Shown here piece by piece: positions 9,216-17,459 of a stretch of DNA of 38,986 nt. Origin of the DNA: Streptococcus cristatus (GTDB taxonomy: Bacteria; Bacillota; Bacilli; Lactobacillales; Streptococcaceae); NCBI RefSeq assembly GCF_003943505.1, contig NZ_RJPS01000014.1, positions 1 through 38,986 of the forward strand. The letters are read 5' to 3'. The notes beneath the pieces were generated by a model. That model was not told the DNA's origin. It made no database searches and saw only the letters and a list, made by a program, of their open reading frames with translations. Positions within the stretch are counted from its first letter, which is position 1; every line of letters begins with the position of its first letter. The position numbers were made by a program, and so were the translations under genes.

Positions 9216-9498
9216 TGCCATCGGTAGTAATTGGAAAGAAGCAAGAGCAGAGCTTTTCACCAAGGAAGAAATCCTAGAAAGTGATCTGCGGGTAGCGATT
9301 ATGACAGAGCTGATCGAGGCCAGGCATGAAAAAGGCATTAGCCAAAAGAAGCTTGAAGAACTCAGTGGGGTCAGTCAACCTGTCATCGCTCGAATGGAGA
9401 CAGGAAAGACCAACCCTCAATTGGATACGGTATTGAAAGTATTAGCAAGCCTTGGCAAGACCCTAGTCGTCGTCCCACTAGAGCAAGAAAAAGCTTAA
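9205..9498 (+). CDS. HigA-type XRE-family antitoxin
   Basis: 97 residues. A helix-turn-helix of the Xre/Cro type occupies about residues 30-85 (EARHEKGISQKKLEELSGVSQ, then IARMETGKTNPQLDTV, shown here in two parts and overlapping none). The N-terminal ~30 residues would contact the toxin. It starts inside the end of the toxin gene, giving translational coupling. The expected role is to neutralise the upstream toxin and repress the shared promoter. Convergent with lctO and separated from it by a bidirectional terminator. Confidence 0.88.
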   Translation: MKNSAIGSNWKEARAELFTKEEILESDLRVAIMTELIEARHEKGISQKKLEELSGVSQPVIARMETGKTNPQLDTVLKVLASLGKTLVVVPLEQEKA

Positions 9499-9594
9499 TA
9501 GAAAATAAGAAATAAATATTAGAGAAACAAATCAAACTTACCAGAGGCTTTGACCAATCCCTGCCATAGAGCCAGCTTAGATGCACTCTGATAA

Positions 9595-9648
9595 AAACCA
9601 CACCCCAATCGTTAGATTTTATGTCTAACTTTTGGGGTGTGGTTTTTT
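9595..9648. terminator. Bidirectional terminator between higA-like gene and lctO
   Basis: AAACCACACCCCAA (9595-9608) pairs perfectly with TTGGGGTGTGGTTT (9632-9645). An inner hairpin GTTAGA/TCTAAC lies in the loop. T runs occur on both strands, so it can end both converging transcripts. Confidence 0.9.
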
Positions 9649-9668
9649 ATTACAATCTGTTTTATGTA

Positions 9669-10805
9669 TCAATACAATTTCAAATCACGAGAATCAACTG
9701 GGAAGCTTGGGTTGTATGGGTTGTGACGTAGTTTGAAGTGTTTGACATCTTCGATGGTCTGAGTCCCAGATAGTTGCATGACGGTTTTCAATTCGGCATT
9801 TAGGTGCTCAAAGACTTGGCGAACACCAACGCTACCACCGAGAGCCAAGCCATAAATAACAGGTCGTCCAATGGCTACCAAGTCTGCTCCTGAAGCCAAG
9901 GCTTTAAAGACATGTTGGCCACGGCGAATACCAGAGTCAAAGACAATCGGTACACGTTTATCAACTGCTTCAGCAACTTCTTGAAGGGAGTCAAAGGCAG
10001 CTGGTCCACCGTCGATTTGGCGGCCACCGTGGTTGGTTACCCAGATTCCAGAAGCACCTGCGGCAAGCGAACGTTCGACATCTTCACGGCATTGAGGGCC
10101 TTTGACATACACAGGGAGCCCTGAGTATTCAGCGATAAACTCGACATCTCGTGGAGACAGGCGTTGTTTGGCTGATTTGTAGACAAAGTCCATGGACTTA
10201 CCAGCACCTTCTGGCAAGTATTCTTCAACAATCGGCATGCCAACTGGGAAGACAAAACCATTACGCTTATCAACTTCACGATTGCCCCCTACAGTCGCAT
10301 CCGCAGTTAAGACAATGGCTGTGTAGCCTTCTGCCTTGACACGATCCATGATATGGCGGTTAATCCCGTCATCTTTACTGAAGTAAAATTGGAACCAGTG
10401 CGGTGTTCCTTGGAGGGCTTCCGTAATTTCTGGAAGATCAACTGTGGAATAGGAGCTGGTCGTATACAGAGAGCCAAACTCGTGTACACCACGCGCAGTA
10501 GCGACTTCCCCTTGCTCATTTGCTAATTTATGGGCTGCAACAGGCGCCATGATAATCGGTGAAGACAACTTTTCTCCAGCAAATTCAATCTCAGTGCTTG
10601 GATTTTCCACATCACAGAGCGTATGAGGAACGATAAGTTTATGGTTAAAGGCTCGAATGTTCTCGCGCAAGGTGAAAGTGTCCTCAGCTCCACTTGCAAT
10701 ATAGCCAAAAGCAGCTTTAGGAATGACTTGCTGCGCCATAGGCTCCAGATCATAGGTATTGATAAAATCCACAGGGCCTTCGGCATTGCTTGTTTTGTAT
10801 GACAT
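9669..10805 (-). CDS. lctO: L-lactate oxidase (FMN-dependent)
   Basis: 378 residues, the family norm. It oxidises L-lactate to pyruvate with O2, releasing H2O2, which viridans streptococci use against competitors. The alpha-hydroxy-acid oxidase fold is intact: Tyr35 (GYIASGAED), APVAAHKL FMN loop, QFYF with Tyr141, Lys235 (VYVKGP), active-site His259 and Arg262 in TNHGGRQ, and the FMN-phosphate segments FDSGIRRG and AIGRPV. Related glycolate or mandelate enzymes are possible, but the streptococcal sequence character favours lactate. AAGGAGG precedes the ATG. A palindromic cre lies just upstream, so CcpA control is likely. Confidence 0.92.
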   Translation of the reverse strand: MSYKTSNAEGPVDFINTYDLEPMAQQVIPKAAFGYIASGAEDTFTLRENIRAFNHKLIVPHTLCDVENPSTEIEFAGEKLSSPIIMAPVAAHKLANEQGEVATARGVHEFGSLYTTSSYSTVDLPEITEALQGTPHWFQFYFSKDDGINRHIMDRVKAEGYTAIVLTADATVGGNREVDKRNGFVFPVGMPIVEEYLPEGAGKSMDFVYKSAKQRLSPRDVEFIAEYSGLPVYVKGPQCREDVERSLAAGASGIWVTNHGGRQIDGGPAAFDSLQEVAEAVDKRVPIVFDSGIRRGQHVFKALASGADLVAIGRPVIYGLALGGSVGVRQVFEHLNAELKTVMQLSGTQTIEDVKHFKLRHNPYNPSFPVDSRDLKLY

Positions 10806-10822
10806 AAAATGTCCTCCTTGAT

Positions 10823-10886
10823 AAAAGTAAACGTTTACTTTTTTGATTTACAGGAACATCTTAACTCTTTTTCATGTCATTTTCAA
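10823..10886 (-). promoter_or_regulatory. lctO: lctO promoter with palindromic cre
   Basis: On the minus strand: TTGAAA (10886-10881), 17-bp spacer, TAAGAT (10863-10858). Just downstream lies a perfect 20-bp palindrome, AAAAGTAAACGTTTACTTTT (10842-10823), which matches 13 of 14 cre consensus positions. Its place over the early transcribed region fits a CcpA roadblock. Confidence 0.75.
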
Positions 10887-10980
10887 AAATTTTGTCTGGA
10901 AGTTTCAGATTGCAATAGAGACGATAAATATTTTTTATCATTGTGATAGAAAATACATATTATCCAAACATATCTTTTAG

Positions 10981-10989
10981 TGCTACAAT
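10981..10989 (+). promoter_or_regulatory. Extended -10 promoter of the amino acid ABC operon
   Basis: TGCTACAAT: TGn at 10981-10983 and TACAAT at 10984-10989, with a weak -35. The start of transcription would be near 10996, which bears on the choice of the first start codon (see the permease entry). Confidence 0.55.
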
Positions 10990-11021
10990 AGCTGTATTAT
11001 TCCTAGATGGGAGGTTCTCTT

Positions 11022-11702
11022 TTGGATTGGTCCATTGTTGAACAATATCTACCATTATATCAAAAGGCATTTTTTCTAACTCTGCATATCGCAGTTTGGG
11101 GCATTTTGGGAGCTTTTCTAGTTGGTTTACTTGTTAGTATCATCCGGCATTATCGCATCCCTGTTTTGGCACAGCTAGCCATAGCTTATATTGAATTGTC
11201 GCGAAATACGCCCCTTTTGATCCAACTCTTCTTTCTCTACTTCGGGCTTCCTCGGATTGGGATTGTCCTTTCCTCTGAGGTCTGCGCCACCCTTGGTCTT
11301 ATCTTTTTGGGAGGCTCTTATATGGCAGAATCCTTCCGAAGCGGGCTAGAAGCAGTTAGTCAAACCCAGCATGAGATTGGCTTAGCGATCGGTCTGACAC
11401 CCGTTCAAGTTTTTCGCTACGTAGTCTTGCCGCAAGCCACAGCAGTGGCTCTGCCGTCCTTCAGTGCTAATGTGATTTTCTTGATCAAGGAAACCTCTGT
11501 CTTCTCTGCGGTTGCTCTAGCCGACCTCATGTACGTTGCCAAGGACTTGATTGGGCTTTACTATGAGATAGACATTGCACTGGCTATGTTGGTAGTAGCC
11601 TATCTTATCATGCTCCTGCCTATATCATTGCTCTTTAGTTGGATAGAAAGGAGGCTCCGCCATGCAGGATTCGGGAATACAAGTACTCTTTCAGGGAAAT
11701 AA
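11022..11702 (+). CDS. Polar amino acid ABC transporter permease 1
   Basis: A HisM/GlnP-type permease with about five membrane segments. The EAA-loop motif that contacts the ATPase is near ESFRSGLEAVSQTQHEIGLA and ALGLTP-like sequence. An ATG exists at 11007, but GGGAGG at 11009-11014 lies inside that reading and is ideally spaced for the in-frame TTG at 11022. The ATG itself has no ribosome site, so I take the TTG, giving 226 residues. The end overlaps the second permease by 41 bp. First gene of a four-gene importer operon. Confidence 0.88.
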   Translation: MDWSIVEQYLPLYQKAFFLTLHIAVWGILGAFLVGLLVSIIRHYRIPVLAQLAIAYIELSRNTPLLIQLFFLYFGLPRIGIVLSSEVCATLGLIFLGGSYMAESFRSGLEAVSQTQHEIGLAIGLTPVQVFRYVVLPQATAVALPSFSANVIFLIKETSVFSAVALADLMYVAKDLIGLYYEIDIALAMLVVAYLIMLLPISLLFSWIERRLRHAGFGNTSTLSGK

Positions 11703-12339
11703 TCTCTTGCGGATCTTACAGGGATTGGGAGTCACGATTGGTATTTCAATCCTTTCTGTCCTCTTGTCTATGATTTTCGGTACGGTCATGGGAATCATCA
11801 TGACCTCTCATTCTAGAGTCATTCGTTTCTTGACACGTTTTTATCTAGAATTTATCCGTATCATGCCCCAGCTGGTGCTACTCTTCATCGTTTACTTTGG
11901 TTTGGCTCGAAACTTTAATATCAACATTTCTGGGGAAACTTCCGCTGTTATCGTTTTTACCCTTTGGGGAACGGCTGAAATGGGGGATTTAGTTCGTGGA
12001 GCCATCACTTCCCTTCCTAAACATCAGTTTGAAAGCGGACAGGCGCTGGGCTTAACGAATTTCCAACTTTACTACCACATCATCATCCCGCAGGTCTTGA
12101 GAAGACTGCTTCCGCAGGCCATCAATCTCGTTACTCGAATGATTAAAACGACTTCTCTGGTTGTTTTGATTGGAGTCGTTGAAGTTACAAAGGTGGGACA
12201 GCAAATCATCGATAGCAATCGCTTGACCATTCCAACCGCATCCTTTTGGATTTATGGAACCATACTGGTCTTGTATTTTGCAGTTTGCTTCCCTATCTCT
12301 AAACTATCCACTCACTTAGAAAAACACTGGAGGAACTAA
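11662..12339 (+). CDS. Polar amino acid ABC transporter permease 2
   Basis: 225 residues, a second HisQM-type membrane subunit paralogous to the gene it overlaps. It has a hydrophobic start (LGVTIGISILSVLLSMIF) and the conserved loop GAITSLPKHQFESGQALGL before the IIIPQVLRRLLPQ segment. AAGGAGG precedes the ATG. The two permeases would form a heterodimer. The stop codon abuts the ATPase ATG, implying tight coupling. Confidence 0.9.
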   Translation: MQDSGIQVLFQGNNLLRILQGLGVTIGISILSVLLSMIFGTVMGIIMTSHSRVIRFLTRFYLEFIRIMPQLVLLFIVYFGLARNFNINISGETSAVIVFTLWGTAEMGDLVRGAITSLPKHQFESGQALGLTNFQLYYHIIIPQVLRRLLPQAINLVTRMIKTTSLVVLIGVVEVTKVGQQIIDSNRLTIPTASFWIYGTILVLYFAVCFPISKLSTHLEKHWRN

Positions 12340-13098
12340 ATGTCTGATACCATATTAGAAATCAAGGATCTAAAAAAATCCTTTGGAGACAATCCCATCC
12401 TCCAAGGACTTTCCCTAGAAATCAAAAAAGGGGAAGTAGTGGTTATTCTAGGACCATCTGGTTGTGGGAAAAGCACCCTCCTTCGCTGCCTCAATGGCTT
12501 AGAAACCATTCAGGGTGGAGATATTCTTCTGGATGGCCAGTCCATTATTGGAAACCAGAAAGACTTTCACTTGGTTCGTCAAAAGATTGGCATGGTCTTT
12601 CAAAGTTATGAACTCTTTCCCCATCTGGATGTCCTGCAAAATCTTATCCTAGGTCCTGTCAAGGCACAAGGGCGAGATAAGAAAGAGGTGACGGAAGAAG
12701 CCCTGCGGTTACTTGAACGTGTCGGCTTGCTCGACAAACAACACAGCTTCGCTCGCCAATTGTCTGGTGGACAGAAGCAACGGGTAGCTATCGTCCGTGC
12801 CCTGCTCATGCATCCAGAAATTATCCTTTTTGACGAGGTGACGGCCTCACTGGATCCTGAAATGGTGCGTGAGGTCCTCGAACTCATCAATGATCTAGCC
12901 CAAGAAGGTCGCACCATGATCTTGGTGACCCACGAAATGCAGTTTGCCCAAGCCATTGCAGATCGGATTATCTTCCTCGACCAAGGGAAAATCGCTGAAG
13001 AAGGAACGGCTCATTCTTTCTTTACCAATCCACAAACCAAACGAGCACAAGAATTTTTAAACGTTTTTGACTTCAGCCAATTTGGCTCATATTTATAA
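12340..13098 (+). CDS. Polar amino acid ABC transporter ATP-binding protein
   Basis: 252 residues, GlnQ/HisP family. Walker A GPSGCGKST at about 38-46, Q-loop VFQSYELFPH, signature LSGGQKQR, Walker B IILFDEVTASLD and switch His in VTHEM are all present. It powers uptake by the two permeases before it. GGAGG overlaps the end of the preceding gene. No truncation or odd substitutions are seen. Confidence 0.95.
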   Translation: MSDTILEIKDLKKSFGDNPILQGLSLEIKKGEVVVILGPSGCGKSTLLRCLNGLETIQGGDILLDGQSIIGNQKDFHLVRQKIGMVFQSYELFPHLDVLQNLILGPVKAQGRDKKEVTEEALRLLERVGLLDKQHSFARQLSGGQKQRVAIVRALLMHPEIILFDEVTASLDPEMVREVLELINDLAQEGRTMILVTHEMQFAQAIADRIIFLDQGKIAEEGTAHSFFTNPQTKRAQEFLNVFDFSQFGSYL

Positions 13099-13109
13099 AG
13101 GAGATTCTT

Positions 13110-13976
13110 ATGAAACTACTCAAATCACTCTTAACTGTTTTGGCACTTGCCTTTGCCCTTATCTTTGTCACAGCTTGTAGCTCAGGCGGAAATGCTACTT
13201 CTTCATCTGGCAAAACTACTGCTAAAGCTCGCACTATTGAGGAAATCAAAAAAAGTGGTGAACTTCGAATTGCTGTATTTGGCGACAAGAAACCTTTTGG
13301 TTATGTAGACAACGACGGCTCTTACCAAGGTTATGACATCGAACTGGGAAATCAGCTGGCCAAAGACCTCGGTGTTAAGGTAAAATACGTTTCTGTCGAT
13401 GCTGCTAACCGTGCGGAATACTTGATTTCTAACAAGGTGGACATCACTCTTGCCAACTTTACAGTCACAGACGAGCGTAAGAAACAAGTTGACTTTGCCC
13501 TTCCCTACATGAAGGTTTCACTGGGTGTTGTATCTCCTAAGAAAGCTGTCATTACAGATGTTAAACAGCTTGAAGGCAAGACCTTGATTGTAACCAAAGG
13601 AACCACTGCTGAAACATACTTTGAGAAAAATCACCCAGAAGTCAAACTTCAAAAATATGACCAATACAGTGATGCTTACCAAGCTCTTTTGGATGGACGT
13701 GGAGATGCCTTCTCGACTGACAATACTGAAGTTCTAGCTTGGGCTCTTGAAAATAAAGGATATGAAGTAGGAATTACTTCACTTGGTGACCCAGATACCA
13801 TCGCACCAGCAGTCCAAAAAGGAAACAAAGAGTTGCTTGATTTCATCAATAAAGACATTGAAAAATTGGGCAAGGAAAACTTCTTCCACAAGGCTTATGA
13901 AAAGACTCTTCACCCAACCTACGGTGATGCTGCAAAAGTAGATGATCTCGTCGTTGAAGGTGGAAAAGTAGAATAG
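13110..13976 (+). CDS. Amino acid ABC transporter substrate-binding lipoprotein
   Basis: 288 residues. The N-terminus is a lipoprotein signal: MKLLKSLLTV followed by a hydrophobic core and the lipobox FVTAC with lipidated Cys23, then a Ser/Gly/Thr linker. The rest is a type II periplasmic-binding fold (SBP_bac_3): ELRIAVFGDKKPFGYVD, YDIELGNQLAKDLG and DITLANFTVTDERKK are characteristic. It captures a polar amino acid outside the membrane. The sequence has features of cystine/cysteine-type receptors of this family, but the ligand is not provable. AAGGAGA precedes the ATG, and it closes the operon before a terminator. Confidence 0.92.
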   Translation: MKLLKSLLTVLALAFALIFVTACSSGGNATSSSGKTTAKARTIEEIKKSGELRIAVFGDKKPFGYVDNDGSYQGYDIELGNQLAKDLGVKVKYVSVDAANRAEYLISNKVDITLANFTVTDERKKQVDFALPYMKVSLGVVSPKKAVITDVKQLEGKTLIVTKGTTAETYFEKNHPEVKLQKYDQYSDAYQALLDGRGDAFSTDNTEVLAWALENKGYEVGITSLGDPDTIAPAVQKGNKELLDFINKDIEKLGKENFFHKAYEKTLHPTYGDAAKVDDLVVEGGKVE

Positions 13977-14013
13977 AATCTTTGGTCTAGTAGAAAAATC
14001 TGCCTTAAAAAAT

Positions 14014-14066
14014 GAACCGCATCTCAACAGTTAGACAGAAAGAGTCTGGCAGTTGAGGTGCGGTTC
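14014..14066. terminator. Bidirectional terminator between ABC operon and HAD gene
   Basis: GAACCGCATCTCAAC (14014-14028) pairs with GTTGAGGTGCGGTTC (14052-14066), 15 bp with one G-U. On the minus strand it is followed by TTTTTT, so it is strongest for the HAD gene. Confidence 0.85.
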
Positions 14067-14096
14067 AAATTGTGTTTGTTTGATTTGTTTTGATTT

Positions 14097-14909
14097 CTAT
14101 AAGTAGAGCTCAGTTAGCTTGTGAGCTACACCGTCTTGGTCATTAGTGAGTTCAAGCTGTTGGTCAGCATAAGGCAGCAGGGTTTCACTGGCGTTTTTCA
14201 TGGCATAGCCTGTTCCCGCAAATTCCAGCATTTCGGTATCATTGTGCTCGTCACCAAAAGCAATCAGGTCCTTGCGATCGACATTGAGGATATTGAGCAG
14301 GTACTGGAGGGCGAAGGCTTTGTTAACACCTTTAGGGCCGCACTCAAGGATATTGAGAGGACCGCCCCAGGTATTGATGGAGAGTTCATGCTGGTAAAAG
14401 GCATTCATCTCTTCAGCCAGAGCGTATTTGTCTGTGGCATGGGTTTGCAGCAAGATAGCATTTGGATTTTTAGTGACCAGCTGGGCCTGAAATTGATTTT
14501 CTGGCTTAAAATTATCAATGCCAAAGAGCTTGGGATCTGCAATTTCTTCGTTTGTATTGGTGATGTAGAATTTCTTACGGTATTCACCAGCGATAAAATC
14601 GGCTTCGATTTCTTCTTTTCTTTGGACCATATCCAGCAAGAAAGACTTGTCTACGGTCAAGGATTGCTCAAATTCCCACTTTTTCTCAGGAATATGGGTC
14701 AAAGATCCGTTGAAGTTTATCATGGGGGTATTCAGCTTTAATTCCTTATAGAAGTCCAGAGCCATACGGTAAGGGCGGCCAGTGGTGATGATGACCTTGT
14801 GTCCTTTAGCCGATATTTTTTTGATGGTTTCTTTGGTAAAATCAGAAATCTTACTCTCAGAATTGAGCAAGGTTCCATCCAAATCTACAGCAATCACTTT
14901 TTTTGTCAT
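14097..14909 (-). CDS. Cof-type HAD-IIB sugar-phosphatase
   Basis: 270 residues. HAD motif I is VDLDGTLLNS with nucleophile Asp9 and Asp11; motif II lies at IITTGR; motif III/IV is GDEHNDTEML, which binds Mg2+. The large C2-type cap between them places it in the YidA/Cof group, cytoplasmic hydrolases of phosphorylated sugars, PLP or FMN. The specific substrate is unknown. GAGGAAA precedes the ATG. On the minus strand an extended -10, TGTTATAAT (14955-14950 for the hexamer), lies in the divergent region shared with the DUF1361 gene. Confidence 0.9.
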   Translation of the reverse strand: MTKKVIAVDLDGTLLNSESKISDFTKETIKKISAKGHKVIITTGRPYRMALDFYKELKLNTPMINFNGSLTHIPEKKWEFEQSLTVDKSFLLDMVQRKEEIEADFIAGEYRKKFYITNTNEEIADPKLFGIDNFKPENQFQAQLVTKNPNAILLQTHATDKYALAEEMNAFYQHELSINTWGGPLNILECGPKGVNKAFALQYLLNILNVDRKDLIAFGDEHNDTEMLEFAGTGYAMKNASETLLPYADQQLELTNDQDGVAHKLTELYL

Positions 14910-14984
14910 TCTTTTTCCTCATACAGTCTCGCTAAGTATCGTAAAGTCTATTATAACAGAATTAAGAATAAATGCCACAAGTTG

Positions 14985-14993
14985 TGGTATAAT
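14985..14993 (+). promoter_or_regulatory. Extended -10 promoter of the DUF1361 gene
   Basis: TGGTATAAT with the hexamer at 14988-14993 and no good -35. The 5' leader would be about 74 nt. No riboswitch-like fold was recognised in it. Confidence 0.5.
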
Positions 14994-15073
14994 GTTTCCT
15001 CAATAGCTAAGACGAAAGATGTCTGCTGATAGTCTATGAGCGAAGAGAGTTAAAGTAAAGGGGAGGATCTTGT

Positions 15074-15676
15074 ATGCGTAAACCAATTTTAATTCATATT
15101 TTTTTCCTACTAATTGCATTTGTTGTATATATTCAGGGGATTACGGCTCAGGGGCCAGACCTGATTTGGAATATGATTTTGGCCTTGATTGCCTATGATG
15201 CTGCCATCTTGACGACGATGTTTAAGAAGCAGAAGTGGCTTTATCCGCTCTTGCTGCTAGTTTGGCTGGCCTTTTATCCTAATACTTTTTATATGCTGAC
15301 AGACTTGGTGCACATGACTTGGGTGGGAGATACCCTGTGGAACCCTGTCAGCCTGCGTCTATTTATGGCTTTCGTGCCGAGCATTCTATTTGGCGTTTAC
15401 TGTGGGATTGAAAGCTGGAATATTTTGCGTGAGCGCTGGAAGTGGACTTGGTGGTTGGATATGCTTGTGGTTGCAGGGTTGTCTTATCTGTCGAGTCTAG
15501 CAATTTATATCGGCCGTTATGACCGCCTCAATTCTTGGGATTTGGTGACGCGGCCACAGCTAGTTGTCCAAAAGCTACTGGAAACCTTTCAAAAGGATCG
15601 TCTGGTATTTATCCTTGGATTTACCTTTATCCAAATCATGACTTTGCTCTTTTTAAGCAGAGAAAATAAAAAATAA
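15074..15676 (+). CDS. DUF1361 family membrane protein
   Basis: 200 residues with about six or seven hydrophobic segments. The conserved-looking core WLAFYPNTFYMLTDLVHM and the later YIGRYDRLNSWDL identify the DUF1361 family, whose function is unknown. GGGGAGG precedes the ATG. It stands alone between a divergent HAD gene and the NCS2 permease, which has its own promoter. Confidence 0.8.
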   Translation: MRKPILIHIFFLLIAFVVYIQGITAQGPDLIWNMILALIAYDAAILTTMFKKQKWLYPLLLLVWLAFYPNTFYMLTDLVHMTWVGDTLWNPVSLRLFMAFVPSILFGVYCGIESWNILRERWKWTWWLDMLVVAGLSYLSSLAIYIGRYDRLNSWDLVTRPQLVVQKLLETFQKDRLVFILGFTFIQIMTLLFLSRENKK

Positions 15677-15708
15677 GACACTATAAAGTATTTTTTGGAG
15701 CAATGGAC

Positions 15709-15762
15709 TTGAAAAAGTGAATGTTTTTGAGTATAATCATAGTATTGTTCGTAAATAACGAA
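15709..15762 (+). promoter_or_regulatory. NCS2 permease promoter and inverted repeat at the start site
   Basis: TTGAAA (15709-15714), exact 17-bp spacer, TATAAT (15732-15737). Starting at about the transcription start is TTCGT-N5-ACGAA (15748-15762). Read on the minus strand, 15756-15744 (ATTTACGAACAAT) matches 12 of 13 positions of the PurR PurBox AWWWCCGAACWWT. A second imperfect hairpin (ACTGT...ACAGT) lies in the ~97-nt leader. No purine riboswitch consensus was found. Confidence 0.55.
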
Positions 15763-15840
15763 TAAGCAGCACTGTTTTAAAGAAAATCAGGAGTTCTCTT
15801 TTATACAGTTGCCATAAAACAATTTAGGAGATTATCTATA

Positions 15841-17262
15841 ATGGATAGATTATTTAAACTCAAAGAGCACGGTACGGATGTTCGTACGGAAGTTCTCGCT
15901 GGGTTAACAACTTTCTTTGCTATGAGCTATATCCTCTTTGTCAATCCAGCCATGCTGTCGCAAACGGGTATGCCAGCTCAAGGTGTCTTTCTGGCTACGA
16001 TCATCGGTTCCGTTGCGGGAACACTCATGATGGCCTTTTATGCCAACCTCCCTTACGCACAAGCGCCGGGTATGGGGCTTAATGCTTTCTTTACTTTCAC
16101 GGTTGTCTTTAGTCTGGGCTATACTTGGCAAGAGGCTCTGGGTATGGTCTTCATCTGTGGTCTGATCTCGCTCTTCATTACCCTGACCAAGATTCGGAAG
16201 GCTATTATTGAGTCTATTCCATCAGCACTTCGTTCAGCTATTTCAGCAGGTATCGGTGTCTTTCTAGCTTATGTAGGGATTAAAAATGCTGGACTTTTGA
16301 AGTTTTCAATCGATCCAGGCAACTATGTAGTAGCTGGTAAAGGAGCTGACCAAGCCAAAGCTGCTATTACAGCAAACTCAGCTGCAACTCCGGGATTAGT
16401 TGATTTTAATAATCCAGCAGTTTTACTCGCTTTACTTGGTCTAGCGATTACAGTTTTCTTTGTAATCAAGGGCATCAAAGGCGGCATTATCTTGTCTATC
16501 TTTACAACAACAGTCGTAGCGATTGCTGTTGGCTTGGTAAACCTATCTGCGATTGACTTCGGTCAGCACAATCTGTCAACAGCTCTGAAAGAACTTGGAC
16601 AAGTGTTCGGGGTTGCGGTTGGTCCAGAAGGCTTGGGAGCTCTCTTTGCTGATACGGCACGCCTGCCTCAGACATTTATGGCCATCCTAGCCTTCTCTCT
16701 GACGGATATTTTTGATACTATCGGTACCTTGATCGGAACTGGTGAAAAAGTGGGGATCGTCGCAAGCTCTGGTGAAAATCATGAGTCAGAAGGTTTGGAC
16801 AAGGCTCTGTACTCAGACTTGATCGGTACGACTATCGGTGCAATCGCCGGAACATCCAACGTTACTACTTATGTAGAGTCTGCAGCTGGTATCGGAGCTG
16901 GCGGACGGACTGGTTTGACAGCCTTGGTTGTAGCGCTCTGCTTTGCGGTATCTAGCTTCTTTAGCCCGCTGTTGGCCATCGTTCCAACAGCAGCAACTGC
17001 GCCAATTTTGATTGTCGTAGGGATCATGATGCTTGGCAGTCTGAAAAATATCCAGTGGGATGATATGGCAGAAGCTGTTCCAGCTTTCTTCACCTCTATC
17101 TTCATGGGCTTCACTTACAGCATCACAAACGGGATTGCAGCAGGATTTATCATGTATGCTCTTGTGAAAGTCATCAAAGGTCAAGCTAAGGATGTGCATC
17201 CAATGATTTGGATCTTAAATCTACTCTTCATCCTTAACTTTATCAGCCTAGCTTTATCTTAA
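15841..17262 (+). CDS. NCS2-family purine (guanine/hypoxanthine-type) permease
   Basis: 473 residues with about 12-13 membrane segments. The N-terminal EVLAGLTTFFAMSYILFVNP, the PGMGLNAFFTF segment and the later LTDIFDTIGTLIG with GTSNVTTYVESAAGIGAGG are signatures of the AzgA-like branch of NCS2, which imports hypoxanthine, guanine or adenine with protons. The length is normal. A ribosome site TTAGGAGA precedes the ATG. It is a single-gene unit ended by a terminator. The PurBox-like repeat at its promoter would fit control by purine availability. Confidence 0.92.
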   Translation: MDRLFKLKEHGTDVRTEVLAGLTTFFAMSYILFVNPAMLSQTGMPAQGVFLATIIGSVAGTLMMAFYANLPYAQAPGMGLNAFFTFTVVFSLGYTWQEALGMVFICGLISLFITLTKIRKAIIESIPSALRSAISAGIGVFLAYVGIKNAGLLKFSIDPGNYVVAGKGADQAKAAITANSAATPGLVDFNNPAVLLALLGLAITVFFVIKGIKGGIILSIFTTTVVAIAVGLVNLSAIDFGQHNLSTALKELGQVFGVAVGPEGLGALFADTARLPQTFMAILAFSLTDIFDTIGTLIGTGEKVGIVASSGENHESEGLDKALYSDLIGTTIGAIAGTSNVTTYVESAAGIGAGGRTGLTALVVALCFAVSSFFSPLLAIVPTAATAPILIVVGIMMLGSLKNIQWDDMAEAVPAFFTSIFMGFTYSITNGIAAGFIMYALVKVIKGQAKDVHPMIWILNLLFILNFISLALS

Positions 17263-17269
17263 GAACACT

Positions 17270-17299
17270 AAGAAGTTGGAATCTTCCAGCTTCTTTTTT
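17270..17299 (+). terminator. NCS2 permease terminator
   Basis: AAGAAGTTGG (17270-17279) pairs with CCAGCTTCTT (17286-17295), one G-U, six-nt loop, then a T tract to 17299. Confidence 0.85.
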
Positions 17300-17422
17300 G
17301 CAGGAAAAATTTAGGAAAAGTCCTAGTTTACTTCTAAATAAAAGCGAGTAACCTGCTTTGATTAGAAGATTTCAAAAGCTCATCTAATTTTTTTCAAACA
17401 TTTTGCTCTCTCTATTAGAAAA

Positions 17423-17453
17423 TTGAGCGCAAACGCAAATCTTCTGGTATAAT
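17423..17453 (+). promoter_or_regulatory. Promoter directly abutting the tsaE start codon
   Basis: Extended -10 TGGTATAAT with the hexamer at 17448-17453, and a possible TTGAGC -35 (17423-17428). Only six bases separate the -10 from the ATG at 17460, so transcription would begin at or next to the start codon. No Shine-Dalgarno is present. Confidence 0.6.
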
Positions 17454-17459
17454 AAAAGA

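Noticed and set aside
15757..15764. AACGAATA, and TGCGAATA at 21494-21501, as competence CIN-boxes (TACGAATA)
   Set aside because: Each has one mismatch and each lies just downstream of a good sigma-A -10, so a ComX promoter is not needed to explain these genes.
15744..15840. Purine riboswitch before the NCS2 permease
   Set aside because: The conserved purine aptamer core and a following terminator are not present in the ~97-nt leader.
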